Shown: positions 17,134 through 26,125, counted from the stretch's first letter. The stretch: 41,047 nt of DNA from an uncultured Bacteroidales bacterium (GCA_900316235.1 ONCC01000022.1:1-41047), one strand, 5' to 3'. The notes: generated from the letters alone by a model not told the origin. Program-made: numbers and translations.

Positions 17134-18080
17134 CAGAGAGTGGCGAGATAGTTGGTTACGTTCTTCTCGATGCGGGCGGCGACATCGGCGCAGTCGTCGG
17201 CTTTCTGGAACTTTTCTCCCGTGATGTGCTCGTAGAGCTCGATGTAGCGGTCGGAGATGCTGTTGACGATCTCGTCGGTCATCTCGGGCACCTGCTGGCC
17301 TTCCTTTCCCTGGAAGCCGTTGTCCATGAGCCACTCGCGAACGAACTCCTTGCTGAGCTGACGCTGGTGCTCGCCCTTCTTCAGGCGCTCCTCGTAACCC
17401 TCGGCATAGAAGTAGCGGCTGCTGTCGGGAGTGTGAATCTCGTCGATGAGGTAGATCTTGCCGTCGCGCTTGCCGAACTCGTACTTGGTGTCCACCAGGA
17501 TGAGGCCCTTCTGGGCAGCCATCTCGGTGCCACGCTGGAAGAGTTGCAGGGCATAACGCTCCAGCTGGTCGTAGTCCTCCTTGCTGACGAGGCCCGTGCG
17601 GATAATCTCCTCGCGGCTGATGTTCTCGTCATGGCCTTCGTCGGCCTTAGTAGTGGGGGTGACGATGGGCGTGGGGAACTTCTGGTTCTCCACCATGCCC
17701 TCGGGCAGCTGCACGCCGCAGAGGGTGCGGGCGCCGGCCTTATACTCGCGCCAGGCGCTACCGGCAAGGTAGCCGCGGACAATCATCTCCACACGGAAAC
17801 CCTCGCACTTGAGACCCACGGTGACCATGGGGTCGGGAGTGGCGAGCTTCCAGTTGGGCAGGATGTCGGCGGTGGCATCGAGGAACTTGGCGGCAATCTG
17901 GTTGAGCACCTGACCCTTGTAGGGGATGCCCTTGGGGAGAACGACATCAAAGGCGGAGATGCGGTCGCTCACCACCATGGCCATATACTTGTCGTCGATG
18001 TTGTAGACATCGCGCACTTTGCCCACATAGAGGCTTTTCTGCTTCGGGAAATTGAAGTTGGTTTTTACTACTGCTTTCAT
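17133..18080 (-). CDS. purC: Phosphoribosylaminoimidazole-succinocarboxamide synthase (SAICAR synthase)
   Basis: This enzyme of de novo purine synthesis joins aspartate to CAIR with ATP. The product starting [15 protein letters not shown] has 315 residues. Family motifs are GKVRDVYNI near 20-28, [14 protein letters not shown] near 37-50, [11 protein letters not shown] near 103-113, and DEGHDENIS near 150. An in-frame ATG four codons earlier (18092) would overlap the rsmD stop. I prefer 18080 because Bacteroidota PurC proteins usually begin with this MKA-type sequence. It lies between rsmD and the CYTH gene in a tight minus-strand run. Confidence 0.95.
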   Translation of the reverse strand: MKAVVKTNFNFPKQKSLYVGKVRDVYNIDDKYMAMVVSDRISAFDVVLPKGIPYKGQVLNQIAAKFLDATADILPNWKLATPDPMVTVGLKCEGFRVEMIVRGYLAGSAWREYKAGARTLCGVQLPEGMVENQKFPTPIVTPTTKADEGHDENISREEIIRTGLVSKEDYDQLERYALQLFQRGTEMAAQKGLILVDTKYEFGKRDGKIYLIDEIHTPDSSRYFYAEGYEERLKKGEHQRQLSKEFVREWLMDNGFQGKEGQQVPEMTDEIVNSISDRYIELYEHITGEKFQKADDCADVAARIEKNVTNYLATL

Positions 18081-18084
18081 ATTA

Positions 18085-18630
18085 TTATTCATCTAATTTC
18101 ATTGCAAAAAATGTGAAGTTCACTTTGCCGTAGTTGCGGTGCTGCCAGAAGTGGGGATGCTCCTCAAAGCTGTACTCGCGCGGATGCTCGAGGATGAAGA
18201 TGCCATCTTCGTTCAGCAACCCATGCTCAAATATCAAATCGGGCAATTTTTCTATCCCTTCCAGCGCGTACGGCGGGTCAGCAAAGACAATGTCAAATTT
18301 CTTATAAGCCCGTTTCAAGAGGTCGAAGACATCGGTGCGTACCACATGCAGGTTCTTTAGGTTCAGCTTTGCGGCCTCCGACTTGATGTACTCCGTGCAG
18401 GCGTTGTTGATATCCACCGCCGTAACCTCGCGCGCGCCGCGCGAAACAAATTCCACTGCCACGGCTCCCGTGCCGGAAAAGAGATCCATCACCGTACAAT
18501 CCTCAAAATCAACATAGTTGTTGAGGATATTAAAGAGACTCTCCCTCGCCATATCTGTCGTTGGACGCACAGGAAGATTGGCGGGTGGATTGAGGCGACG
18601 TCCCTTGAGGCTTCCGGCAATGATTCTCAT
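18085..18630 (-). CDS. rsmD: 16S rRNA (guanine(966)-N2)-methyltransferase RsmD
   Basis: A 181-residue Rossmann-fold methyltransferase that modifies G966 of 16S rRNA in the small subunit. It begins [13 protein letters not shown], the family start, followed by [18 protein letters not shown] motif I is [18 protein letters not shown] (about 49-66), and the catalytic motif IV is FADPPY near 117-122. The length is normal. It overlaps DUF3822 upstream by 4 bases, a pairing common in Bacteroidota. Confidence 0.94.
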   Translation of the reverse strand: MRIIAGSLKGRRLNPPANLPVRPTTDMARESLFNILNNYVDFEDCTVMDLFSGTGAVAVEFVSRGAREVTAVDINNACTEYIKSEAAKLNLKNLHVVRTDVFDLLKRAYKKFDIVFADPPYALEGIEKLPDLIFEHGLLNEDGIFILEHPREYSFEEHPHFWQHRNYGKVNFTFFAMKLDE

Positions 18631-19442
18631 AATATCAAGGCGTTCTTGTAGGTATGTAAAGTCTTAAAAGCAGGGGTGAGATAGGAGGTGTGTGTGCCCG
18701 TATAGAGCGAGGCCGTGGGGAAATAGGGCCTCAGCAAGGCGAACCTCTCACGCCCCACCTCGCCGCACATCAGCAACTCCGTGTCGGCATTCTCCAATCC
18801 ATAACTCTTCAACACTTCTATGGTATGGAACTGAGCCTCGCTGTCGGAAGCGAAACGGACGCTATTGCCGTAGATATAGCGCCCTTCGCGATAGGCAGCG
18901 AAATCAATGACGCCCTCACGCCAATGGGTCAGCAGCACCGCATGCTGCATGCTGCGCCGTTCAAGACCAATGGAGGCCAACTTTACATGCTGGTTCACTA
19001 CTTGAAGACCCGGCAACGCCACCTTAAAAGCGGTAGCCAGCATCTCAGCGGCCACATATACCGCCGTAGATGACAGCGCCTTACAGCGCGTCGCCATAAT
19101 GCTTGTGGCTGTGCTTCCTGCAAGCTTCAGGTATTGGCGATTGGCCGATGGAGAATAGAGTTCGTCGGGAACCCATACGCTTTCATTGCTCAGCACTACA
19201 AGTTCCATGGAGGCATAGCCCAACGGACGGATGCCCACCGAGGCAAAGAAAACCTTCACGTCGGCCATCACGCCCGTCATCGAGGAGGCATGCTCTCCCT
19301 CAGCTTCACCAAAGGTGAGGAGCACACCAGAAGTGGTCACTTCCGAAAAAGAAAATCCATTTGACCGAAGGCAAATGGATAATCTCTTTTCGCTGGAAGC
19401 AAACTCTTTCTCGGTAAGAATCAGAGTTTTGCTGCGATACAT
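18627..19442 (-). CDS. DUF3822 family protein
   Basis: A 271-residue cytoplasmic protein of the Bacteroidota-specific DUF3822 family, assigned from its position overlapping rsmD and from its composition. It has an actin/hexokinase-like layout, with two halves of alternating strands (VKVFFASVGIRPLGYASMEL near 67-86, KLASIGLERRSMQHAVLLTH near 155-175, and GLENADTELLMCGEVGRE near 220). The biochemical role is unknown. It starts 9 bases after the upstream pseudopilin-like gene and its stop overlaps the rsmD start. Confidence 0.75.
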   Translation of the reverse strand: MYRSKTLILTEKEFASSEKRLSICLRSNGFSFSEVTTSGVLLTFGEAEGEHASSMTGVMADVKVFFASVGIRPLGYASMELVVLSNESVWVPDELYSPSANRQYLKLAGSTATSIMATRCKALSSTAVYVAAEMLATAFKVALPGLQVVNQHVKLASIGLERRSMQHAVLLTHWREGVIDFAAYREGRYIYGNSVRFASDSEAQFHTIEVLKSYGLENADTELLMCGEVGRERFALLRPYFPTASLYTGTHTSYLTPAFKTLHTYKNALIL

Positions 19443-19451
19443 ATTAAGTTA

Positions 19452-20153
19452 TTATTCAAAGTTACCATCGGTGACTGCCTGCGTCATGTCGCCAACCTTC
19501 CAACCTGCGTAGCGGTCCTTGACTTCGTGGATTTCAGCAATCTTGTTAATAACAAGCTGCTGGTCCAAATCCTTGAGCAGCACCTCGAGAGGCACCTTGC
19601 ACTCAAAGACTGCCACCTGGAAACCGCTCTTCTCGATTTCGCCGGCCTGGAGTTCAAACTCATTCTTCTCTCCCTTGGGATATGGCACATAGCGAAGATT
19701 CTTGATTTCCTCGTCGGTGAGCTGACGTTTCTTACCGGTGACGGCGTCGATGATGGGCAGTTTTCCATCCTCGCGGAGCTTGACGATGGGATTCACATAC
19801 ATCTCGCCACGGGTAATCCAGCCATTCTTGACGGCCTCATTCTCAGGCACCTCGTTGATATCGACATCGGCGGGAATGCGGTCATAGTTAATCTGCTTGC
19901 TAACCACTTTCATGCTATCCTCTGTCATCAAGCGGTTGATAAGGGTATCAAAACTACCCGTGTACTTGCCGTAGGTGAGCTTGTAGGCCTCTTCGAGGGT
20001 ACGGATGGATTTCAACTTCTCAGCGCAAGCATCGCGGCGGTGGGTATACTCGTCGGCGAAGCGCATAGGTTTCTGGATGCTGTTGTAAACCAAGTAGGCC
20101 AGGCCGATGATAACGACGGCCAGCACAATCTGAATGATAGTTCTAACTTTCAT
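19452..20153 (-). CDS. Single-pass membrane protein, pseudopilin-like, function unknown
   Basis: A 233-residue protein. Residues about 5-26 (TIIQIVLAVVIIGLAYLVYNSI) form one transmembrane helix. The following KLKSIRTLEEAYKLTYGKYT resembles the long helix and loop after the N-terminal helix of type II secretion pseudopilins (GspG-like), but there is no prepilin cleavage motif, so export by that route is unlikely. The remaining 170 residues are acidic and soluble, probably periplasmic. I know similar proteins as conserved hypotheticals of Bacteroidales. The start at 20153 gives the helix at the extreme N terminus; the upstream extension runs into the promoter. It heads the operon with DUF3822, rsmD, purC, CYTH and YfcC. 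Confidence 0.7.
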   Translation of the reverse strand: MKVRTIIQIVLAVVIIGLAYLVYNSIQKPMRFADEYTHRRDACAEKLKSIRTLEEAYKLTYGKYTGSFDTLINRLMTEDSMKVVSKQINYDRIPADVDINEVPENEAVKNGWITRGEMYVNPIVKLREDGKLPIIDAVTGKKRQLTDEEIKNLRYVPYPKGEKNEFELQAGEIEKSGFQVAVFECKVPLEVLLKDLDQQLVINKIAEIHEVKDRYAGWKVGDMTQAVTDGNFE

Positions 20154-20199
20154 ATTGATATATACTTTTTGTTTCTTTTTCTGACTATAAAATCGAGTG

Positions 20200-20207
20200 C
20201 AAAAATA
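20200..20207 (-). promoter_or_regulatory. -7 element for the pseudopilin-like/DUF3822/rsmD/purC operon
   Basis: The minus strand reads TATTTTTG (20207 to 20200), 46 bases before the ATG at 20153. The next gene upstream, yebC, ends at 20264, so this is the only room for a promoter of the operon. Confidence 0.55.
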
Positions 20208-20263
20208 CGAATAATTTTGCAATTATCAATCAAAAATTTTCAAAAAGTGTATTTTTTTCTTTT

Positions 20264-20974
20264 TTAGGCCATGTTGTGGAACACGTTGACGACGTCGTCG
20301 TCGTTCTCCAAACGCTCCAGTAGACCGTTGACATCTTCCTGCTCCTCGTCCGTGAGTTCGCGTGTGGTAAGGGGTATGCGTTCAAACTTGAAACTCTTGA
20401 TCTCAAGCCCTTTATCCTCAAGGAACTTCGAAATTGGACCATAGTTGGCAAAGTCGGCGTAGATAAGGATCTCATCCTCATCGCGGAATACCTCGTCGAT
20501 GTCACAGTCAATAAGTTCAAGCTCAAGCTCATCCATGTCGATATCATCTCGCCAGGCCACAACGAAAGAGCACTTGCGCTCGAAGAGGAAGTCGTTCATG
20601 CCCATGGTGCCCAGTTCACCCTTGCCGCGGACGAAGGCGGCGCGGAGGTTGGCAACGGTACGTGTGGGGTTGTCGGTGGCGGTTTCGACAACGATAGCGA
20701 CACCGTGAGGTCCTTTGCCGTCGTAAACCACCTCTTTGTAGGCCGATTTGTCCTTCTCGGTGGCACGCTTTATGGCACGCTCGACGTTCTCCTTGGGCAT
20801 CGACTCGCTCTTGGCGGTCTGCATCAGCAGGCGGAGGCGGAGGTTACTCGAGGGATCGGGGCCGCCAGCGAGAACGGCCAGTTCAATTTCTTTACCAATC
20901 TTGGTGAAAGTGCGGGCCATGTGGCCCCAACGTTTCAGTTTTCTTGCTTTGCGATATTCAAATGCGCGACCCAT
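20264..20974 (-). CDS. yebC: YebC/PmpR-family protein
   Basis: A 236-residue cytoplasmic protein of the YebC family, members of which act as DNA-binding regulators or help ribosomes translate difficult proline stretches. Visible landmarks are MGRAFEYRKARKLKRWGHMA at the start (Bacteroidota variant), FTKIGKEI, NLRLRLLMQTAKSESMPKEN (about 44-63), GPHGVAIVVE and the acidic C terminus. Length is normal. It begins 15 bases after the sulP stop and is probably the last gene of the run that starts at rnpB. Confidence 0.92.
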   Translation of the reverse strand: MGRAFEYRKARKLKRWGHMARTFTKIGKEIELAVLAGGPDPSSNLRLRLLMQTAKSESMPKENVERAIKRATEKDKSAYKEVVYDGKGPHGVAIVVETATDNPTRTVANLRAAFVRGKGELGTMGMNDFLFERKCSFVVAWRDDIDMDELELELIDCDIDEVFRDEDEILIYADFANYGPISKFLEDKGLEIKSFKFERIPLTTRELTDEEQEDVNGLLERLENDDDVVNVFHNMA

Positions 20975-20989
20975 ATAATTATGTTTTTT

Positions 20990-22675
20990 TTAATTTAATT
21001 GTTTCTTAAGATATTCTGTGCAATCCTCAAAAGTCTTGAAGGTGTGGTCCTCGGGGACGATGTCGGGGATAAGGTTCATCTTGGTAAGCATGTACATCGG
21101 CTGGGGCTGGATGATAGTCATAAGCACCTGAGCACCACGTGCCTGGATATCCTTGATGGCCTCTTCCATGGCGTAGAGTCCGCTCTGGTCCATAAAACTC
21201 ACCAGTCGCATGCGGATGATGACAATTTTAGCGTCGGGAGGCACGGTGGACATAACTTCCTTGAACTTATTGATGGTGCCGAAGAAGATGGGACCGTTGA
21301 GTCGTTGGATATAGATTTTGTGGGCGACGGTGTCGGGCATGCCTCCCTCGTCGGCCCAGGGACTTTCTTTGTCGAAGTTGGTCATTTCCTGACTGCTGTA
21401 TCCTCCCTCGACGAGGTCGGAGGCGCGCTTCATGAAGAGGACGCAGGCGATAACCATGCCAATGCCCACAGCGGTGAGGAGGTCGACAAAGACGGTAACC
21501 AGGAAGACTACAATGAGCACGACTGCGTCGGCACGAGGAATCTTCACCAAGTCCTTGAATCCCTTGAAATCTATGATACCCCAGCCCACGGTGAGGAGGA
21601 TGCCGGCGAGGACAGAGAGCGGTACGTATTTCACCACGCTCCCGAGGCCCAACATGATGGCCAACAGGAGGATAGCATGTACCATGCCGGAGAGTTGGGT
21701 ACGTCCGCCAGACTTGACGTTGACGACGGTTCGCATGGTGGCACCGGCACCTGGCAAACCACAGAAGAGGCCGGCGACAGCGTTGCCTATGCCCTGCCCT
21801 ATGAGCTCGCGGTTGGAGTTGTGCTTGGTTTTGGTGATATTGTCGGCCACAACAGAGGTGAGCAGCGTATCGATGGAGCCGAGGCCGGCTAGGGTGAGGC
21901 CGGGAATGATAGCGGCCACGAGGACGGTAGCCCAGTTGATACCGGCGAGCGACATGCCTTCTTTAGCGAAGAAGGGCACGGGTAGTCCGGAGGGTATCTC
22001 GCCGATGGTGGCGACCCCCTCCATATTGATGAACAGAGAGACGACGGTCATCACTATCAGTGCCACAAGCGTCGAGGGCACCTTCTTGGTAATCAAAGGG
22101 AAGAGGTAGATGATTGCCACTGTGCCGAGTCCGAGGAGCAGTGCGGTGAGCGAGACCGATCCAAAAGCTTCGGGGAGACCCACAAGGAGGTCAATCATGG
22201 AGCCGCCTTTACTCTGCCCAATCAACGGATAGATCTGCTGCAGGATGATGATGACACCGATACCGCTCATGAATCCGGAGAGGACCGGATAGGGTATGTA
22301 TCGCACATACTTACCTATCTTGATTAGGCCAAAGAGAATCTGGAAGAGGCCACAGAAGATGGCTGCGAGGGCCATGGAGAGGAGCACCTCGGAGAGGTTG
22401 CCGCCACTGGATGTCCAAGCACCGGTAATCAGTGTAGCTGTAACCACAGTCATGGGACCTGTCGGGCCAGATATCTGGCTGTGGGTACCGCCGAAAAGTG
22501 CGGCGAAGAAGCCTAAGAGCATGGCTCCCGTAAGACCCACATAAGCTCCAATGGAGGCTCCGTCGGGGACGGCGCCAAAAGCTTGAATGCCGAAAGCCAG
22601 TGCCAACGGCAACGCGACGATGCCGGCAGTCACGCCGCCAAAGAGATCGCCTTTGAGATTGTTGAACTTTATCAT
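20990..22675 (-). CDS. SulP-family anion transporter with STAS domain
   Basis: A 561-residue inner-membrane carrier (SLC26/SulP). The first 400 residues contain about 12-14 hydrophobic segments. The family motif region GIVALPLALAFGIQAFGAVP (about 18-37) and GPTGPMTVVTATLI near 69-82 are present. The C-terminal 115 residues form a STAS domain (IYIQRLNGPIFFGTINKF, VIIRMRLVSFMDQSGLYAM) exposed to the cytoplasm. Such carriers import sulfate, bicarbonate or dicarboxylates; the substrate is not readable here. The nearby comB-like gene favours sulfate or a sulfonate, as an inference. It follows the PAP2 gene by 16 bases. Confidence 0.9.
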   Translation of the reverse strand: MIKFNNLKGDLFGGVTAGIVALPLALAFGIQAFGAVPDGASIGAYVGLTGAMLLGFFAALFGGTHSQISGPTGPMTVVTATLITGAWTSSGGNLSEVLLSMALAAIFCGLFQILFGLIKIGKYVRYIPYPVLSGFMSGIGVIIILQQIYPLIGQSKGGSMIDLLVGLPEAFGSVSLTALLLGLGTVAIIYLFPLITKKVPSTLVALIVMTVVSLFINMEGVATIGEIPSGLPVPFFAKEGMSLAGINWATVLVAAIIPGLTLAGLGSIDTLLTSVVADNITKTKHNSNRELIGQGIGNAVAGLFCGLPGAGATMRTVVNVKSGGRTQLSGMVHAILLLAIMLGLGSVVKYVPLSVLAGILLTVGWGIIDFKGFKDLVKIPRADAVVLIVVFLVTVFVDLLTAVGIGMVIACVLFMKRASDLVEGGYSSQEMTNFDKESPWADEGGMPDTVAHKIYIQRLNGPIFFGTINKFKEVMSTVPPDAKIVIIRMRLVSFMDQSGLYAMEEAIKDIQARGAQVLMTIIQPQPMYMLTKMNLIPDIVPEDHTFKTFEDCTEYLKKQLN

Positions 22676-22691
22676 AATATCGTTTTCTTAA

Positions 22692-23333
22692 TTAATCCAA
22701 TACCCAATAAACCAAGGTAGTGCTTAGTATTCCGAGACCTGCGCCGGCGAGCACATCGCCAGCCCAGTGGCGGTTGTTGTAGACGCGCATCACACCTACC
22801 AGCGTAGCAACTGCATAACCCGCCACAGCAATCCATGGATACTCCTTCCCATATTCCCGGCGAAGAATCTCGGCACCGACGAAGGCTGTGAAGGTGTGGC
22901 CGGAGGGGAAACTGTTCTTGGTGGAACTGTCGGGACGCTCCTTGGCAAATCCGTATTTGAAAGCGTTGAGCCAGCCTGTCCCGAACAGGTAGCTACCTCC
23001 TTCAAGTATCACCAGTCGATTGAAGTTGTGACGGCCTTTCACTCCGCAGAGGTTTAGCACAACAGGCGTGATGGCGGGAAGATATTGCAACTGGTCGTCA
23101 AAATGCAATTTAGGTGGGTTGTGATACATCACCTCATCCCTGAGATGCACAACCCAATTGTTGACATCGGGCTGGTAGGCCGCCAAAAGTCCCAGACCAA
23201 TCAATCCAGTGGAGGTGGCCGTCATAGTGATGTTATCGCAAAGCGATGAGTTACAGAGCACCGTGTCCCACTGCGCCCTTGCGGGCACCATGGTAGACAT
23301 TACAAACATTACTATGACTATCAAGCGTTTCAA
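22692..23333 (-). CDS. PAP2-family phosphatase
   Basis: A 213-residue envelope phosphatase. A signal peptide or first helix (MKRLIVIVMFVMSTMVPARA) is followed by several membrane segments. The three catalytic motifs are present: KYGFAKERPD near 127-136, PSGHT near 145-149 (catalytic His) and RVYNNRHWAGD near 183-193. Such enzymes remove phosphate from phosphatidic acid, undecaprenyl pyrophosphate or lipid A. The exact lipid is unknown. Its start overlaps the comB stop by 4 bases. Confidence 0.9.
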   Translation of the reverse strand: MKRLIVIVMFVMSTMVPARAQWDTVLCNSSLCDNITMTATSTGLIGLGLLAAYQPDVNNWVVHLRDEVMYHNPPKLHFDDQLQYLPAITPVVLNLCGVKGRHNFNRLVILEGGSYLFGTGWLNAFKYGFAKERPDSSTKNSFPSGHTFTAFVGAEILRREYGKEYPWIAVAGYAVATLVGVMRVYNNRHWAGDVLAGAGLGILSTTLVYWVLD

Positions 23334-24028
23334 AGCGAGAGCGTATTTTTTTTTAGGATAGGCACCAGTGGGCAGGTATTCATTTTGAAAGCAAATTCAA
23401 TATCGGCCACTGCCTGGGGGCCGAAGGCCTGCAGCCTGTGGACATGCGAGGCATTGCGGCAGTAAGCGAAAGGATTGTCGTTGGCAGCCTTCCATAAAGA
23501 CAGTGCCATTGCCGCCGCATCGCCGTGAGAATTTCCGAGTTTATCGATGATGGCTCCCGCCACCAACGTATCTTCGAGACAGAAGTCGTTTTGCCAGCCA
23601 CTGCAGAGCAGCACCACGTCCCTACCCTCTTTCTTCAGTCGCTCGCACAGCGCATCCAAATTGGCAAAAGCCCCCACCAGCGTCAACGCCGCATCAGCCC
23701 CTTTCAGGATACTCACCGTTCCGTTGGTGGTGCTGTATGCCAGCCGCACACCACTCATGTCCTTGCTCATATACTCCGTGGGGGAGTTGCCGTAATCGGA
23801 ACCGGGCAACTTCTTTCCGCCGCGCTCGGCGGCGATGCCATAGCCAAGTTTGCGGTAGGGTTCCAGGGCCTCAAGGGTGTCGAGTGGCACCACTTCGCGG
23901 CATCCCGCCATGAAGGCGGCACAGACCGCCGTGGTGGCACGCAGCACGTCGATGGCCACGGTGACATGGTTCTCCTTGAGGGTTCTATAAGGGTAGAGGG
24001 CGGGCGTGAGCGATACTTCAATCTTCAT
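23330..24028 (-). CDS. comB: 2-phosphosulfolactate phosphatase (ComB) family protein
   Basis: A 232-residue Mg-dependent phosphatase of the ComB family. Family features are VAIDVLRATTAVCAAF at about 25-40 (acidic metal site and RATT), GSDYGNSPTEY near 75-85, LAYSTTNGTVSI near 95-106, and SGWQNDFCLEDTLVAGAII near 143-160. ComB makes 3-sulfolactate from phosphosulfolactate in coenzyme M synthesis in archaea; in bacteria the family is widespread and its role is usually unproven. It sits two bases after DUF799 and overlaps PAP2, in the same operon as a SulP carrier. Confidence 0.82.
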   Translation of the reverse strand: MKIEVSLTPALYPYRTLKENHVTVAIDVLRATTAVCAAFMAGCREVVPLDTLEALEPYRKLGYGIAAERGGKKLPGSDYGNSPTEYMSKDMSGVRLAYSTTNGTVSILKGADAALTLVGAFANLDALCERLKKEGRDVVLLCSGWQNDFCLEDTLVAGAIIDKLGNSHGDAAAMALSLWKAANDNPFAYCRNASHVHRLQAFGPQAVADIEFAFKMNTCPLVPILKKNTLSL

Positions 24029-24030
24029 GG

Positions 24031-24813
24031 TCAGTCTTCTTCTGTCAGTTCGGAGGTCATCTCTTCCTGCTTCATCTCCACGCTGCCGTCGGTATGGATA
24101 ATGAGGTTGAAGTATTCGGGATGCGAACGAATGTATCGCTCGGTGGAATGTTTGCGGGCGCGCTTGCCAGCGGGCAAGTCCTTGAGAACATATTTATTGA
24201 GGGTTTCCACCAGACGACAGCGCTGAGCTGTTTCCAGGTCGCAGCCATACTGCAGAGCGAAAGCCTCGTCGTCGCCCAAGGCAAGGGGGTTACCCTTGAA
24301 GTCGGTGGGAAGAATCTTCTTTGCCTTCACCGACACATGCATCAGTTCGTTGCCACTCAAAGTCGAACGCAACACATACTCGGCTTCCACGGTCCAGCTG
24401 TTCGATGTATTCTCCCACCCATACAAGGTGATGAAAAGGACGGCGTCGATGCCTAGATGGGTATAATAGTCCTCAATATTCTCATTGCGAAGCTGTTTTC
24501 CTGTGCGCCACTCGGTCGCGGCAATCTGAGCCGACGCCAGAGGACCCGGCACGTAATAGCCGTTGAACACCAAGGGGTCGCTGGCAGTGAGAAATAGCTG
24601 CTTGGCCGCGATGTTGAGCGAAAGGTTGTAGAGCGAGTCATCTGGCGTACGTAGGGCACGGCGGAGAGTCAGGTCGTTGAGAGGAGCCACATAGATGACC
24701 GTCGGGCGCTCCTTGTAGATATCGCTATATGACTCGAGCTTCTTCTCGCTTTTGCAAGCGACTGTCAGCATCAAAACCGACAAAAACAATATGACGCTAC
24801 TTGCTTTCTTCAT
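24031..24813 (-). CDS. DUF799 (GNA1162-like) lipoprotein
   Basis: A 260-residue lipoprotein: the signal peptide MKKASSVILFLSVLMLTVAC ends in a lipobox with Cys20. The body has the fold of outer-membrane-associated GNA1162/DUF799 proteins (PTVIYVAPLND, NGYYVPGPLASAQ, HLGIDAVLFITLYGWEN). These are usually encoded as the third member of a CsgG, DUF4810, DUF799 cluster and resemble parts of an outer-membrane secretion device. Here DUF4810 is directly upstream with a 4-base gap, but no CsgG gene is present. I start at 24813 since the upstream extension is basic and would hide the signal peptide. Confidence 0.8.
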   Translation of the reverse strand: MKKASSVILFLSVLMLTVACKSEKKLESYSDIYKERPTVIYVAPLNDLTLRRALRTPDDSLYNLSLNIAAKQLFLTASDPLVFNGYYVPGPLASAQIAATEWRTGKQLRNENIEDYYTHLGIDAVLFITLYGWENTSNSWTVEAEYVLRSTLSGNELMHVSVKAKKILPTDFKGNPLALGDDEAFALQYGCDLETAQRCRLVETLNKYVLKDLPAGKRARKHSTERYIRSHPEYFNLIIHTDGSVEMKQEEMTSELTEED

Positions 24814-24817
24814 GGCC

Positions 24818-25702
24818 TTAGTCCTCCTTGTTTTGTTTGGCTTTCTTGGCGGCATTTCGTTCCGCCTCGCGGGCCTTTCTTTTGGCTTCTTGGGCCTTTT
24901 TTCGCTCAGCTTCCTGGGTCTTTTTCCCGGCTTCTTTCATTTTCCTCTCTTCTTCGCGCTGAGCAGCTTTCTGCTTGCGATCCTCATCACGCTGTTTCTC
25001 ACGGGCCTTCTGCTCAGCCTTCCGTGCCTTTTCTTTGTCTTTCTTCGCCTGCTCGCGGTCGGCTTTGGCCTGTTTACGGGCATTGATGATAGCCTGTTTG
25101 GCAGCGGCTATCGAGTCAGCAATCTCCTGACGGCGAAGGAGTTCCTCGGCCTGCTGTTTCTCCAGAAGCTCGCGTTTCTCGTTGGCCGAGAGCTCTATGG
25201 GAATCCTAATGGAGTCCAGCGGAGTCTGTTCTTTAATCCAATTGGTGTCGGTGCTGTCGATAACGGGCGTAACGTAGGGCAGTGGCTCCAGGGACTTGAG
25301 GGAGTCGTAAGCCCATTCGGCCAACTGCGCCAGATTGGCGGTATCGTATATAGGTGCCAAAGTATCCTCCAGCATCTCGGGCATCAGTCGCTGTTTGATG
25401 CGACGCACCAGACCACGACTTTCGGGGAAAGCAACAACCTCGGCATTAAGCATACGGCAGGCTGTGCCTGTATGTCCCATCAAGGCTAGGGTGACGCCAT
25501 ACTCGGCATACATGCCGGGATGCAGGGTATCGGCGGCGACAGCCTTGTTGATGGCTTCACCATAGGCGGTGGCAAGGGCGTGAAGCCCGCCATAGGTGGA
25601 ATGGGTCTGATAGTTCAGCACCTCGACCCGCGGCATCCCCACATACTCGCCCGAACAAGAGACAAGTAAAATGAAGAATGAAAAAAGAATGTTTTTTTTC
25701 AT
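24818..25702 (-). CDS. DUF4810 lipoprotein with a long charged C-terminal helix
   Basis: A 294-residue lipoprotein: MKKNILFSFFILLVSC with Cys16 in a lipobox. Residues about 25-110 are the DUF4810 domain, a TPR-like helical repeat (ALATAYGEAINKAVAADTLH, MYAEYGVTLALMGHTGTACR). From about 165 to the end the protein is almost entirely K, E, R, A and Q, a long single helix or coiled coil not usual for DUF4810, which may reach through the periplasm. The first ATG consistent with a signal peptide is at 25702. It begins only 27 bases after the 3' end of rnpB, with no promoter between, and is followed by DUF799. Confidence 0.78.
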   Translation of the reverse strand: MKKNILFSFFILLVSCSGEYVGMPRVEVLNYQTHSTYGGLHALATAYGEAINKAVAADTLHPGMYAEYGVTLALMGHTGTACRMLNAEVVAFPESRGLVRRIKQRLMPEMLEDTLAPIYDTANLAQLAEWAYDSLKSLEPLPYVTPVIDSTDTNWIKEQTPLDSIRIPIELSANEKRELLEKQQAEELLRRQEIADSIAAAKQAIINARKQAKADREQAKKDKEKARKAEQKAREKQRDEDRKQKAAQREEERKMKEAGKKTQEAERKKAQEAKRKAREAERNAAKKAKQNKED

Positions 25703-25729
25703 CTCAGTCTCATTTTTCAATTAAAAAAA

Positions 25730-26105
25730 ATAGTTCGGGTCCATAAGCCGGGTTCTGTCGTGTTCTATCATTAATCTAGGACCGCCGTCGCCGACGGCCT
25801 CAATCGACCTACCCCCCAGCCAAACAAGCGAGCCTGCTTGTGGTCGTGAGACCAACTGGTATACATGGTCTTTCAGCCCATGAGGCTTGCCATCGTGCCC
25901 GTTACCGGGACATGTCGTGGGCTCTTACCCCGCGTTTTCACCCTTACCTTCCCTTAAAAAAGGGCTGGCGGTATCTTCTCTGTGGCGCTCGCTGTAGCCT
26001 GCCGCTTGCGCAGACAGACCCCCTCCCATTAAGAGGCATGGTGGCTCGTGCTGCCCGGACTTTCCTCTCGGCATCGCTGCCGAGCGATAGAAAGACCCCA
26101 ACTAT
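25730..26105 (-). ncRNA. rnpB: RNase P RNA, bacterial type A
   Basis: The catalytic RNA of RNase P that matures tRNA 5' ends. On the minus strand it begins ATAGTTGGGGTC and ends GGACCCGAACTAT, which pair as helix P1. The conserved 5' core GAGGAAAGTCCGGGC (about 26068-26054), the internal conserved GTAAACCC-like region and the 3' core with AGAACCCGGCTTATGG (about 25757-25742) are present. Length of about 376 bases fits the type. A run of T residues follows P1, possibly a weak terminator, before the DUF4810 gene. Ends are placed from P1 pairing and may be off by a few bases. Confidence 0.93.
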
Positions 26106-26117
26106 TTTTTTCGGGTG

Positions 26118-26125
26118 CAAAGATA
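26118..26125 (-). promoter_or_regulatory. -7 element of the rnpB promoter
   Basis: The minus strand reads TATCTTTG (26125 to 26118). The rnpB 5' end set by P1 pairing lies 12 bases downstream, the right distance for a transcription start. A standard -33 is not obvious. Confidence 0.6.
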
